In this document: piece after piece, positions 1 through 6,305 of the stretch | Numbering within the stretch: position 1 is the first letter of the stretch | How the letters are laid out: every line of letters starts with the position of its first letter | From: Chloroflexota bacterium | GTDB lineage: Bacteria > Chloroflexota > FW602-bin22 > JACPRP01 | Assembly: GCA_016210495.1 (NCBI GenBank) | Contig: JACQUC010000263.1 | Span: 1 to 7,191, forward strand | Direction: 5' to 3' | DNA: 7,191 bases | Notes under the pieces: generated by a model | The model's input: the letters and a program-made list of their open reading frames with translations, nothing else | Told to the model about the DNA's origin: nothing | The model's database searches: none | Translations under genes and position numbers: made by a program

Positions 1-33
1 GGATAGGCGTGTCGGTCCGATCGAGACGCCGTT

Positions 34-57
34 AGGGCGAACGCCGTTCGCCCCTAC
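34..57. repeat. Palindromic repeat, CCCTAC type (copy 1)
   Basis: A 9-bp perfect inverted repeat, GGGCGAACG (35-43) and CGTTCGCCC (45-53), with a 1-nt centre, followed by CTAC (54-57). The outer CCCTAC resembles the ends of copies 2 and 3 (112-138 and 1599-1630), while the inner stem differs. No T-run follows, so an intrinsic terminator is unlikely. It looks like a REP- or MITE-like dispersed palindrome; the family assignment is inferred. Confidence 0.6.
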
Positions 58-111
58 ATTATGACGGTCGAATGCCCGTGGACATGAGGGTTGCCTTAGC
101 TTGATGCCAAT

Positions 112-138
112 GGGGGCGGTTCGCGAACCGCCCCTACC
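112..138. repeat. Palindromic repeat, CCCTAC type (copy 2)
   Basis: A perfect 22-bp palindrome at 113-134, GGGGCGGTTCG followed by its exact complement, then CTACC. It lies 43 bp upstream of the acetyltransferase ATG, so it would form a hairpin in any leader starting upstream of it. The ten bases at 133-142 (CCTACCATAG) recur at 4008-4017 in the hairpin array, which hints at a relationship between the two repeat groups. Confidence 0.65.
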
Positions 139-176
139 ATAGACGCATTTTCTGCCGAACTGTTTAGGAGAGGGCA

Positions 177-683
177 ATGATTCGTCGATGTCAGAGTGGC
201 GATCTTGACACGATATTCCGCATCGTGAACGACGCCGCAGGAGTGTACAGGGGCATCATTCCGACGGACCGCTGGAAAGAGCCGTATATGCCCAAGGGGG
301 AGCTTCAAGAGGAGATTGAGGCGGGAATCGAGTTTTGGGGATACGAGGAGGGCGGGGAGCTGGTCGGGGTGATGGGCATACAGCAGGGTCAGGACGTGAC
401 GCTGATCAGGCACGCCTACGTTCGAACGGCCCACCAGGGATGCGGCATAGGCGCAAAGCTGCTGGCGCACCTTCGCGAGCTGACGACGCGCCCCACGCTG
501 ATCGGCACCTGGGCCGACGCGGTGTGGGCAGTACGCTTCTACGAGAAGCACGGATTTCGGCAGGTGACGCTGGCCGAGAAGGATCGATTGTTGAGGAAGT
601 ACTGGTCGATACCGGAGCGCCAGATCGAAACCTCGGTGGTGCTTGCGGATCCCCGGTGGTGGCAAGATGTCGAGACGCGTTGA
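177..683 (+). CDS. GNAT-family N-acetyltransferase
   Basis: A 168-residue protein of normal length for a single-domain GNAT enzyme, which transfers an acetyl group from acetyl-CoA to an amine. The acetyl-CoA pyrophosphate loop (motif A) is visible as IRHAYVRTAHQGCGIGAKLL around residues 77-96, with Q87-G88-C89-G90-I91-G92 matching the (Q/R)xxGx(G/A) signature. The conserved motif-B region follows as AVRFYEKHGF (118-127). The N-terminus (IRRCQSGDLDTIFRIVNDAA) is the usual strand plus first helix, and there is no signal peptide, so it acts in the cytoplasm. The ATG has a good ribosome site, AGGAG at 166-170, 6 nt upstream. The gene overlaps the next one by 17 bp, suggesting translational coupling. 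The substrate (small molecule, antibiotic or protein N-terminus) cannot be told from sequence. The family call is firm. Confidence 0.93.
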   Translation: MIRRCQSGDLDTIFRIVNDAAGVYRGIIPTDRWKEPYMPKGELQEEIEAGIEFWGYEEGGELVGVMGIQQGQDVTLIRHAYVRTAHQGCGIGAKLLAHLRELTTRPTLIGTWADAVWAVRFYEKHGFRQVTLAEKDRLLRKYWSIPERQIETSVVLADPRWWQDVETR

Positions 684-3123
684 GATCGGTCTGGTAGCGA
701 TAATAGTGGCCCTCGCGGCGGCACTGCGCCTGCTCTGGATAGACGCAGTGCCCATCGGCTGGCACTACGACGAGGCACTGATGGGCATAATGGCCTCGGA
801 GGTGTTCCGGGGCATCCAGCGCCCCATCTTCTTCCAGGCTTACCTGGGGCAGGAGCCACTCTACGTGTACCTTTCGGCCGGCACGATGTGGCTGATGGGG
901 GGAAACCAGGACTTCTTGCCGCTGCGTGTTACGTCGGCTCTGGTAGGCATCGCGACCGTGGCGGTTACCTACGTCCTCGGGCGTGAGCTTTTCGGACGTC
1001 GCGTGGGGATAATAGGCGCTGCACTGATCGGGTTCTCGTTCTGGCAGTTGATGCTCAGCCGGAACGGCTATCGCGTCATCACGCAGCCGCTGCTGGAAGG
1101 GCTGGCGATCTTCCTACTCTGGCGGGCAGCCCGCCAGAACTCGGTCTGGTGGTACGCGGGGGCCGGAGCTGCCCTGGGCGGCACCATCTACACCTATCTG
1201 GGGGCGCGTATGTTCCCCGGCGTCCTCGTGGCCTTTGCCGTCTGGTGGGTGTTGGCGCGTGGCTGGCCACCGGCGAGAGCACGCCTCGGATTGGGCGTTT
1301 TTGTGGGCGTGGCCGCGGCGGTGGCAGCCCCGCTGGCATTCTATTTCATCACTCACCCCGGCATGTTTTCCGCCCGGATCGAACAGGTGTATGTCTTCCA
1401 GACTGCCACCACCGAAGCCGAAGCCATCCGGAGCCTGGCCGAGAACATCGGAAAGCTGCTGGCCACTTTCACGCTGCGCGGGGACACGCTGTGGCGATTC
1501 AACATCGACGGCAGGCCGATCTTCGTCGGGGCAGTGGCGCCGTTTTTCTACGTGGGGCTGGTCGTGGCGGGATGGGGCGTGATCCGGCGCGGTCGTTTTG
1601 GTAGGGACGTTGCATGCAACGTCCCTACCAGAGCCCCCACAGCTATGATGCTGGCGTGGCTGGGGGTGATGCTGTTCCCCAGCTTCCTATCCGTGGACCC
1701 GGGGGCGTATACGCCGCGCTCGATGGGGCTGGCGCCGATGCTGTTCCTGGTGCCGGCCATCGGGATGGTGGGACTGTGGGACTGGGCGGTAGCGATGGCG
1801 CCGAGGGTTCGGCAGCGCGCGCTGAACTGGGCCTGCACCGGCATAGTCGCGGCCACGCTTCTGGCAGATGGGGCGATTACGTATCGCGACTACTTCGTCG
1901 TGTGGGCCAATAGCTTCGGCGGCGCCTACCAGGACATGGCCGACGTGGTGGCGGCGGCGCGCTTTTTGGACCGTGAGGCCAGGCCGGGCGAGGAAAACCT
2001 TTTCGTGAGCACCGACTTCTTTCCACAGGCGGTGATAGCGCACCTGGCGCCGATGGTTTATCCGCAAGCCCGATGGTTCGACGGCAACTCTGTCATCGTG
2101 TTGTCGCCGGTGAGCCGACGAAACAGCCTCTACGTATTTCCGTACTCGGCGCTTCCCAAGGAGTTGGACAGCTATCTGCCCTCCGAAGCCATCGTCGAGC
2201 GGTCCTTCTTTCCCGAGGGCCCGGCCAAAATGGTCGCCTACCGCCTGACCCCGGGACAGGTCGAGGCCACTGTGCGCCGGATCACAAACGACCCGTGGCT
2301 CAAAAGGCTGAGCCGCAACCTGGGCGATGAGATAGAGCTCATCGCCTATCGACTGGATCGTCGGGTGGAGCAGGGAGATGAGCTCAGCGTCACCGGCATT
2401 TGGCGCGTCCTCAAAGATGCCCCCGCGAGGGACTACGTGGCTTTCGCGCACCTGCTGGATCACAAAGGCGCGATGTGGGGCCAGGACGACGTGGCAGCCT
2501 TCCCCACAAGCGAGTGGCGAACAGGGGATATCGTCGTAATGAAATACTCGATAAGCGTGGGCAAGCGCGTGGCGCCTGGGAAATACGCGGTGGCGCTGGG
2601 CATCTACGACAGGGCAACGCTGGACAGGCTACCAGTCAAGGGAGAGCAGATACAGGCCGATACGCTGCACCTGGATTTCGCCAAGGTGGCCAGTCACGCT
2701 AAGGAGTACGCGGCGCCAGGAACGCGGACAAACGTGAAGCTGGGCGAGGCCATCGAGCTGCTGGGGTTGGAGCTCGAGCGCCTGGGCGAGCCCACGGCGC
2801 CCTCGGCGCTGCGCGTCGATCTATACTGGCAGGCGCGAGCGACGCCCGCGGAGGACTACACCGTGTTCGTGCAGCTTCTCGACGCAGAAGGGCGGCTGGT
2901 TGCACAAGCAGATAGCCAGCCGGTAGGTGGACGTTTTCCAACGTCGTACTGGGAAGCCGGCGAGACGATTGTCGATCGGCACGAGGTGAAGCTGGGCGGA
3001 AGCCTTCCCTTTGGGCGGCACAGGCTGATCGCGGGAATGTATCTGCTTTCCACAGGAAAGCGGCTGGCCGTGGAAGGCGGGGGCGATTACGTGTCATTGG
3101 CGGAGGTAGAGATTGGGCGTTAG
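667..3123 (+). CDS. Membrane GT-C glycosyltransferase (GT39/PMT-ArnT-like) with two C-terminal beta-sandwich-like modules
   Basis: An 818-residue multi-pass protein, likely using a polyprenyl-phosphate sugar to glycosylate protein, lipid or polysaccharide on the outer face of the membrane. About 11 hydrophobic helices lie between residues 5 and 405. The first outer loop holds D35-E36 in GWHYDEALMG, the acidic catalytic signature of GT-C enzymes. From about residue 410 the chain is soluble and should lie outside. Two related modules, about 551-660 and 692-818, repeat the pattern 'LGxxIEL ... FPTSxWxxG(D/E) ... PxGxxxxxxGxY', probably carbohydrate-binding or structural. I place the start at ATG 667 rather than the in-frame TTG at 643 because the hydrophobic helix then begins right after MSRR. 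The start overlaps the acetyltransferase stop. A perfect palindrome is translated at residues 312-321. Family call firm; donor and acceptor unknown. Confidence 0.88.
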   Translation: MSRRVEIGLVAIIVALAAALRLLWIDAVPIGWHYDEALMGIMASEVFRGIQRPIFFQAYLGQEPLYVYLSAGTMWLMGGNQDFLPLRVTSALVGIATVAVTYVLGRELFGRRVGIIGAALIGFSFWQLMLSRNGYRVITQPLLEGLAIFLLWRAARQNSVWWYAGAGAALGGTIYTYLGARMFPGVLVAFAVWWVLARGWPPARARLGLGVFVGVAAAVAAPLAFYFITHPGMFSARIEQVYVFQTATTEAEAIRSLAENIGKLLATFTLRGDTLWRFNIDGRPIFVGAVAPFFYVGLVVAGWGVIRRGRFGRDVACNVPTRAPTAMMLAWLGVMLFPSFLSVDPGAYTPRSMGLAPMLFLVPAIGMVGLWDWAVAMAPRVRQRALNWACTGIVAATLLADGAITYRDYFVVWANSFGGAYQDMADVVAAARFLDREARPGEENLFVSTDFFPQAVIAHLAPMVYPQARWFDGNSVIVLSPVSRRNSLYVFPYSALPKELDSYLPSEAIVERSFFPEGPAKMVAYRLTPGQVEATVRRITNDPWLKRLSRNLGDEIELIAYRLDRRVEQGDELSVTGIWRVLKDAPARDYVAFAHLLDHKGAMWGQDDVAAFPTSEWRTGDIVVMKYSISVGKRVAPGKYAVALGIYDRATLDRLPVKGEQIQADTLHLDFAKVASHAKEYAAPGTRTNVKLGEAIELLGLELERLGEPTAPSALRVDLYWQARATPAEDYTVFVQLLDAEGRLVAQADSQPVGGRFPTSYWEAGETIVDRHEVKLGGSLPFGRHRLIAGMYLLSTGKRLAVEGGGDYVSLAEVEIGR
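1599..1630. repeat. Perfect 32-bp palindrome inside the glycosyltransferase gene (copy 3)
   Basis: Positions 1599-1614 (TGGTAGGGACGTTGCA) are followed by their exact reverse complement. The outer GGTAGGG / CCCTACC matches the repeats at 34-57 and 112-138. It is read in frame as GRDVACNVPT (residues 312-321), in the loop between the eighth and ninth predicted membrane helices. That loop should be cytoplasmic, because it begins RRGRFGR. The palindrome appears to lengthen this loop by about ten residues without breaking the frame. Insertion rather than ancestral sequence is inferred. Confidence 0.75.
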
Positions 3124-3138
3124 GCGTGCTAGGAAGGC

Positions 3139-3182
3139 TTGCGCGTGGTGTGCCCATGTGGTAATATCGCACATGGTATGAT
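3139..3182 (+). promoter_or_regulatory. Possible promoter with overlapping inverted repeat
   Basis: TTGCGC (3139-3144), a 17-bp spacer and TAATAT (3162-3167) form a weak sigma70-like promoter upstream of the response regulator. A second -10-like TATGAT lies at 3177-3182 without a matching -35. The 7-bp inverted repeat CCATGTG (3154-3160) / CACATGG (3170-3176) brackets the first -10 box, where a repressor dimer could bind. Matches to consensus are modest, so this is only a candidate. Confidence 0.3.
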
Positions 3183-3313
3183 GGCCTGATATCGGGCGAT
3201 GACCCCGACGACGGGCTAACGGAGAATCAGCTTCGACCGAGCCATACCGGGCAGGGAGTCGCCGGCCTGGACGATCCTACTAAGACAGTATGCGGGGAAA
3301 AGGACTGGGGGCA

Positions 3314-3673
3314 ATGGTGGACAAGCTGGTGCTGGTTGTGGAGGACGAATTTGACCTACGCGCGTTTGTCGAGATGGTGCTGCAGCAGGAAGGGTACCGG
3401 GTCGCAACGGCGGCCAACGGGCTGGAGGCGCTGGAGCAGGTAGACAGGGAGAAACCGGAGCTTATCCTCCTCGATATGCGAATGCCAATCATGGACGGAT
3501 GGCAGTTCGTGAAGGAGATGCGCAATAAGCACGATCACAGTATCCCCATTGTGGTGATGACCGCCCTTCACGACGCCTACGCGGTGGCCAAGCAGATCGA
3601 CGCCAAGGGCTATCTGCGCAAGCCCTTCGAAATCGACGATCTTCTTCGGTCGGTGGCAAAGTTCGCCGCATAA
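3314..3673 (+). CDS. Stand-alone CheY-like response regulator receiver
   Basis: A 119-residue single receiver domain with no output domain. It accepts a phosphoryl group from a partner histidine kinase and acts through protein-protein contact. All key residues are present: the acidic pair E10-D11 in VLVVEDE, the phospho-acceptor D54 in ILLDMRMPIMDG, the switch threonine T83 in VVMTA, and K103 in LRKPF. I chose ATG 3314 over the in-frame ATG at 3290 because it puts the first beta strand four residues from the start, as is normal for the family; G-rich sequence (GGGGG) lies just upstream. No histidine kinase is visible in the window, so the partner must be elsewhere. A stretch of 190 bp separates it from the glycosyltransferase gene, so it is probably transcribed separately. 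The next plus-strand gene is a tiny membrane protein 127 bp downstream. Confidence 0.92.
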   Translation: MVDKLVLVVEDEFDLRAFVEMVLQQEGYRVATAANGLEALEQVDREKPELILLDMRMPIMDGWQFVKEMRNKHDHSIPIVVMTALHDAYAVAKQIDAKGYLRKPFEIDDLLRSVAKFAA

Positions 3674-3690
3674 GCGCGTCTCCCCTCAAG

Positions 3691-3735
3691 CCGCGAAGAA
3701 AAACGGGTCCACGAAGAACACGAAGGGACACGAAG
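3691..3735. repeat. Short CACGAAG tandem repeat
   Basis: Three near-tandem units, CACGAAGAA (3710-3718), CACGAAGGGA (3719-3728) and CACGAAG (3729-3735), are preceded by a looser copy, CGCGAAGAA (3692-3700). The tract is non-coding and starts 17 bp after the response regulator stop. Similar 'CACGAAGNACACGAAG' tracts are familiar to me from intergenic regions of assorted environmental bacteria, but I cannot verify that here. Function unknown. Confidence 0.5.
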
Positions 3736-3800
3736 CGCGAGGTGTGTGGTTGAAGGATGCGGTAGAAGAAGCATCAACAAGGAGGTTGGTAAGGACACTT

Positions 3801-3911
3801 ATGGACGAAGCTATGCAGCAGACGTTGATGGTGGCGGCTTTTTACGCCGTCGGCATCCCTGGTATGCTGTTCGCCTTATTCTGGGTATGGTCGGTGGTGG
3901 CGAAGCGGTAG
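3801..3911 (+). CDS. Very small single-pass membrane protein (36 residues)
   Basis: The ATG is preceded by a well-spaced ribosome site, AAGGA at 3791-3795, 5 nt upstream; another AAGGAGG lies at 3779-3785. The product starts with a short polar stretch (MDEAMQQT), continues as one hydrophobic helix at about residues 8-33 with small and aromatic residues (AAFYAVGIPGMLFALFWVW), and ends in a basic AKR that would sit in the cytoplasm. This layout matches tiny membrane subunits or regulators such as CydX- or CcoQ-type proteins, but I recognise no family. It lies on the same strand as the response regulator and just before the hairpin array. An overlapping longer frame at 3746-3949 has neither good start context nor protein-like sequence. 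Coding is likely, though not proven. Confidence 0.55.
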   Translation: MDEAMQQTLMVAAFYAVGIPGMLFALFWVWSVVAKR

Positions 3912-4000
3912 GCGAGGCGGGCTCGTCGACTCGTAGCCGATGGCTTTAGCCAGCGCGCGCCCTTGCCGTACCAGGCCAGAGACAGGACGGCCTTGCCACA

Positions 4001-4155
4001 GCACGCGCCTACCATAGCTTACACGTCTCGGCACACGAACAGGCACGCGCACCCTGAAGGGTGCGGCTACAGGTCTCGGCGTTCGAATAGGCGCGCGTCC
4101 GCCTCAGGCGGAGGGTTACAAGTGGGGTACGAGCGGACGCGGGCACAGCCCGCGT
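4001..4155. repeat. Tandem array of hairpin units between convergent genes
   Basis: Two clear units of 48-49 bp start at 4021 and 4069 and share 'ACA-GTCTCGGC ... CGAA-AGGC-CGCG'. Each contains a hairpin of different sequence: 7-bp stem GCACCCT/AGGGTGC at 4049-4064 and 7-bp stem TCCGCCT/AGGCGGA at 4098-4112. A more diverged third unit from 4118 ends in an 8-bp stem ACGCGGGC/GCCCGCGT at 4137-4155. A degenerate unit at about 4001-4023 shares the CACGCGC...CTTACA frame but lacks a clear stem. The last hairpin begins 8 bp beyond the dprA stop, on the minus strand. No T-tract follows any stem, so these are REP-like elements rather than classical terminators. The remaining 3912-4000 shows nothing I can name. 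Confidence 0.65.
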
Positions 4156-4162
4156 CATATGG

Positions 4163-5248
4163 TTAAGCCCTCGCCAGGACGTAGTTCATTCCGCCCAGTT
4201 GTTTCACCATGCCCTTGAGCTCCATCATCGCGAGCGCGCTGCTGACCTCGGCGATGGGCAGGCCCGCGTTGCGGCCGATTTCATCGATGTGGGCGGGCTC
4301 GCCGGAAAGCAGGCTCAGCAGAATCTCCTCGGTTCTGTTCTCGGGCAACAGTTGCCGCATCTCGAGCTGCTGGGGGATCATCGTCAGGTTGAGCTCCTGC
4401 AGGACATCCTGAACGCCGCTAACGAGCTTTGCCCCCTGCTGGATCAGCCTGTTCGTGCCCTGGCTGGTGCGATCGAAGATTCGGCCAGGCACGGCGAAAA
4501 CGTCGCGTCCCTGTTCGAGGGCGAAGTCCGCGGTGATCAATGCGCCGCTGGTGACCCCGGCCTCGACGACAAGGGTGCCGAGACTGAGCCCACTGATGAT
4601 CCTGTTCCTAGCGGGGAAGTTGACCGCATCGGGACCGGTTCCAAGAGGATACTCGGACAGCATCGCGCCGTTCTCGAGCACAGCGCTCGCCAGTTTGGCG
4701 TTTTCCGCCGGGTAAATGACGTCCACGCCGCTGCCCAGGACGGCGATGGTCCTGCCCCCGGCCTCCAGGGCAGCTTTGTGCGCACAGGAGTCGATGCCTC
4801 TGGCAAGACCGCTGACCACGGTCACGCCGTTCGCCGCTAGCTCGCCCGCGAGACGCTCGGCGACCTGGCGGCCGTAGATGGTGGCACGCCTGGTGCCGAC
4901 GACGGCGATGGCCCACTCGTCCCCGGGCTCGATGCTGCCCCTGACGTAGAGGACCGGGGGCGGGGCGTAAATGTGAAGCAGTCGCCGGGGATAGCGATCG
5001 TCTTCCCACGTGATGACGTCAATGCCTTGTCGCTCGACCGCTTGAATCTGGCGATCGAGGTCTATCTCGCGCCGCTTCGCGATCAAGGCCTCGGCGGACT
5101 TCGTGTCGAGGCCGGCGCGCAGGAGGTCATCCATGGGGGATCGCCAGGCGCGCTCCAGATCGCCGAAATAGTCGACCAGTCGCCTGACTTTCTGAGGGCC
5201 GATGCCGTGTATCAGCGTAAAGCCGATCCAGTATTTCGTGCTATCCAC
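4163..5248 (-). CDS. dprA: DNA-processing protein DprA (Smf)
   Basis: A 361-residue single-strand DNA-binding protein that protects incoming DNA and loads RecA in natural transformation. It is also widely kept in bacteria not known to be competent. The order is full length and standard: N-terminal helix-hairpin-helix-like region (about 8-60, with IHGIGPQKVRRLVDYFG), Rossmann-fold DNA-binding core (about 75-285), and C-terminal winged helix (about 300-355). Core motifs are intact: VVGTRRAT (117-124), VSGLARGID (145-153), FPARNRIISGLS (211-222), SGALITADFALEQGRDVFAVPG (234-255) and QGTNRLIQQGA (263-273). The start is a GTG with no strong ribosome site; the nearest purine-rich tract is too far upstream, so the exact start is less certain. 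It lies 46 bp after the kinase-like gene on the same strand, probably in one transcript. No other competence gene is visible. Confidence 0.95.
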   Translation of the reverse strand: MDSTKYWIGFTLIHGIGPQKVRRLVDYFGDLERAWRSPMDDLLRAGLDTKSAEALIAKRREIDLDRQIQAVERQGIDVITWEDDRYPRRLLHIYAPPPVLYVRGSIEPGDEWAIAVVGTRRATIYGRQVAERLAGELAANGVTVVSGLARGIDSCAHKAALEAGGRTIAVLGSGVDVIYPAENAKLASAVLENGAMLSEYPLGTGPDAVNFPARNRIISGLSLGTLVVEAGVTSGALITADFALEQGRDVFAVPGRIFDRTSQGTNRLIQQGAKLVSGVQDVLQELNLTMIPQQLEMRQLLPENRTEEILLSLLSGEPAHIDEIGRNAGLPIAEVSSALAMMELKGMVKQLGGMNYVLARA

Positions 5249-5294
5249 TATGTACGGGCGTCCAGGATCCCCTGGAGCACGCCTCCGATGAAGA

Positions 5295-5924
5295 TCAACC
5301 CATCAGCGATTTGGCGGCGTCGACGACGAGATTCGTAGCCGTGTCTAAGTCCAGGCGCCCCATGTTCAGGGTCAAATGGTAGTTAAGAGGATCTGTCCAT
5401 TCCACTTTGTAGTAGGTGCGCATATAACCGGCTCTGTTTCGATCGCTCTCGCGCACTCTACGTTCGGCCTCCGGGCGACCGATCCCCTCCCGTTTCATGG
5501 TGAGATCGACTCTGCGCTCGAAAGGAGCGACGAGGTTGACGTGGAGCGTCCACCGTTGGTTTCGAAGGATCATGTTTCCGGCCCGACCGACGATGACGGC
5601 GCTGCCCCTATTGGCCACGTCCTTGATGACATCCTCGATCATCTTGTGATAGGTATCCTGCGAAAGAGCGGGCTCGATCTCGACTGCCGGGATGCCTAGC
5701 TCGGCGGCCGTCGGGTAACGAGCCAACAGATCGGCGATGTAACTCAGGATGGTAGGTCTGCGCTCGTCGGCATCGGCCAGGGCGTCTTCGGAAACGCCCG
5801 CCAGCATTGCGGCCGTGCTGACGATCTCGTGGTCCACATAGGTGATGCCCAGCTCATCCGCCAAACGACGCCCCACGTCACGGCCACCGGCTCCCAACTG
5901 TCTGGAAATAGTAACGACTATCAC
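5295..5924 (-). CDS. Cytidylate-kinase-like P-loop protein
   Basis: A 209-residue cytoplasmic protein of the cytidylate-kinase-like family. The N-terminus has the variant P-loop ISRQLGAGGRDVGRRLA (residues 6-22), typical of this group rather than the classical GxxxxGKS/T. Further conserved marks are VIVGRAGNMIL (110-120), where a nucleoside-binding segment is expected, and a lid-like basic region, ESDRNRAGYMRTYYKVEWTDP (159-179), followed by NYHLTLNMGRL (181-191). The start is a GTG, chosen because a near-perfect ribosome site, AAGGAGGTGG (minus strand, 5929-5938), sits just upstream and MIVVTISRQ is the usual family start. These proteins may phosphorylate CMP or another small substrate; many are not the main Cmk enzyme, so no symbol is given. 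It lies between the cytochrome and dprA on the same strand. Confidence 0.88.
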   Translation of the reverse strand: MIVVTISRQLGAGGRDVGRRLADELGITYVDHEIVSTAAMLAGVSEDALADADERRPTILSYIADLLARYPTAAELGIPAVEIEPALSQDTYHKMIEDVIKDVANRGSAVIVGRAGNMILRNQRWTLHVNLVAPFERRVDLTMKREGIGRPEAERRVRESDRNRAGYMRTYYKVEWTDPLNYHLTLNMGRLDLDTATNLVVDAAKSLMG

Positions 5925-6022
5925 CCTTCCACCTCCTTAGTTTGTTGCCGATACGGGTAAGAAACATCGAGCGATATGGCATGCACATTGGCTAGCCTCA
6001 GACCCCGCGAGAAAGGAAAACG

Positions 6023-6223
6023 TCAGGCAGGCTTATGGCAGGAACTGCACGTGCCCCGCGCCGGATGATTCATCTTGGGGGCGCCTTCCTTGCCCTCGCG
6101 ATGGCAGCGCACGCATTCCTGGCTGGTTACAGGGTGCGGGATCGCCGGCGGCCCGGTCGACGGGGAGCACGCGGCCAGAACGGCTACGATCAAGAACAAG
6201 AACAGCAAGGCAACGACGCGCAA
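6023..6223 (-). CDS. Small two-heme c-type cytochrome lipoprotein
   Basis: A 66-residue protein starting at TTG. Residues 2-18 form a hydrophobic export signal ending in the lipobox L16-A17-A18-C19, so the mature protein should be lipid-anchored at C19 outside the cytoplasm. The mature part is only 48 residues yet holds two heme-attachment motifs, CVRCH (37-41) and CSSCH (59-63). Two further histidines, H30 and H53, could serve as sixth ligands, which would make both hemes bis-histidine. I prefer this TTG to the in-frame TTG at 6259 because GGAGG lies 8 nt upstream and the signal peptide then begins MRVVALL. It probably carries electrons at low potential; partner unknown. It is the first gene after the promoter at 6306-6333. 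Heme binding is well supported; the redox partner is not. Confidence 0.8.
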   Translation of the reverse strand: MRVVALLFLFLIVAVLAACSPSTGPPAIPHPVTSQECVRCHREGKEGAPKMNHPARGTCSSCHKPA

Positions 6224-6305
6224 AACCGCTTCCTCCGCTGGCCGGCTTGGAGCGCGCAACCGACGGCGAAACGCCGAAGTGGGAGCGCCAACAACTCGCT
6301 ATTCT

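Noticed and set aside
96..755. Minus-strand open frame of 219 codons
   Set aside because: It is antisense to the acetyltransferase and runs across the intergenic palindrome; it looks like a shadow.
1687..2463. Long open frame of 258 codons on the minus strand
   Set aside because: It lies wholly antisense to the well-supported glycosyltransferase, has arginine- and histidine-rich composition typical of shadow frames in GC-rich DNA, and shows no recognisable domain.
3746..3949. Plus-strand open frame of 67 codons
   Set aside because: It overlaps the small membrane protein in another frame, has poor start context and a low-complexity G/R/S product.
4021..4155. CRISPR-like array (repeat units of about 48 bp)
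   Set aside because: There are only two or three units, the flanks are imperfect, the variable part is a self-complementary hairpin rather than a spacer, and no cas genes are present.
4137..4155. Intrinsic terminator after dprA
   Set aside because: The stem is strong and well placed, but no T-run follows it on the minus strand; it fits better as part of the hairpin array.
4199..4840. Plus-strand open frame of 213 codons
   Set aside because: It is antisense to dprA, whose motifs are intact through the whole stretch.
5865..5986. Minus-strand 36-codon frame upstream of and overlapping the kinase-like start (begins MCMPYRSMFL)
   Set aside because: It has no ribosome site, overlaps the strong Shine-Dalgarno and start of the kinase-like gene, and does not look like a protein.
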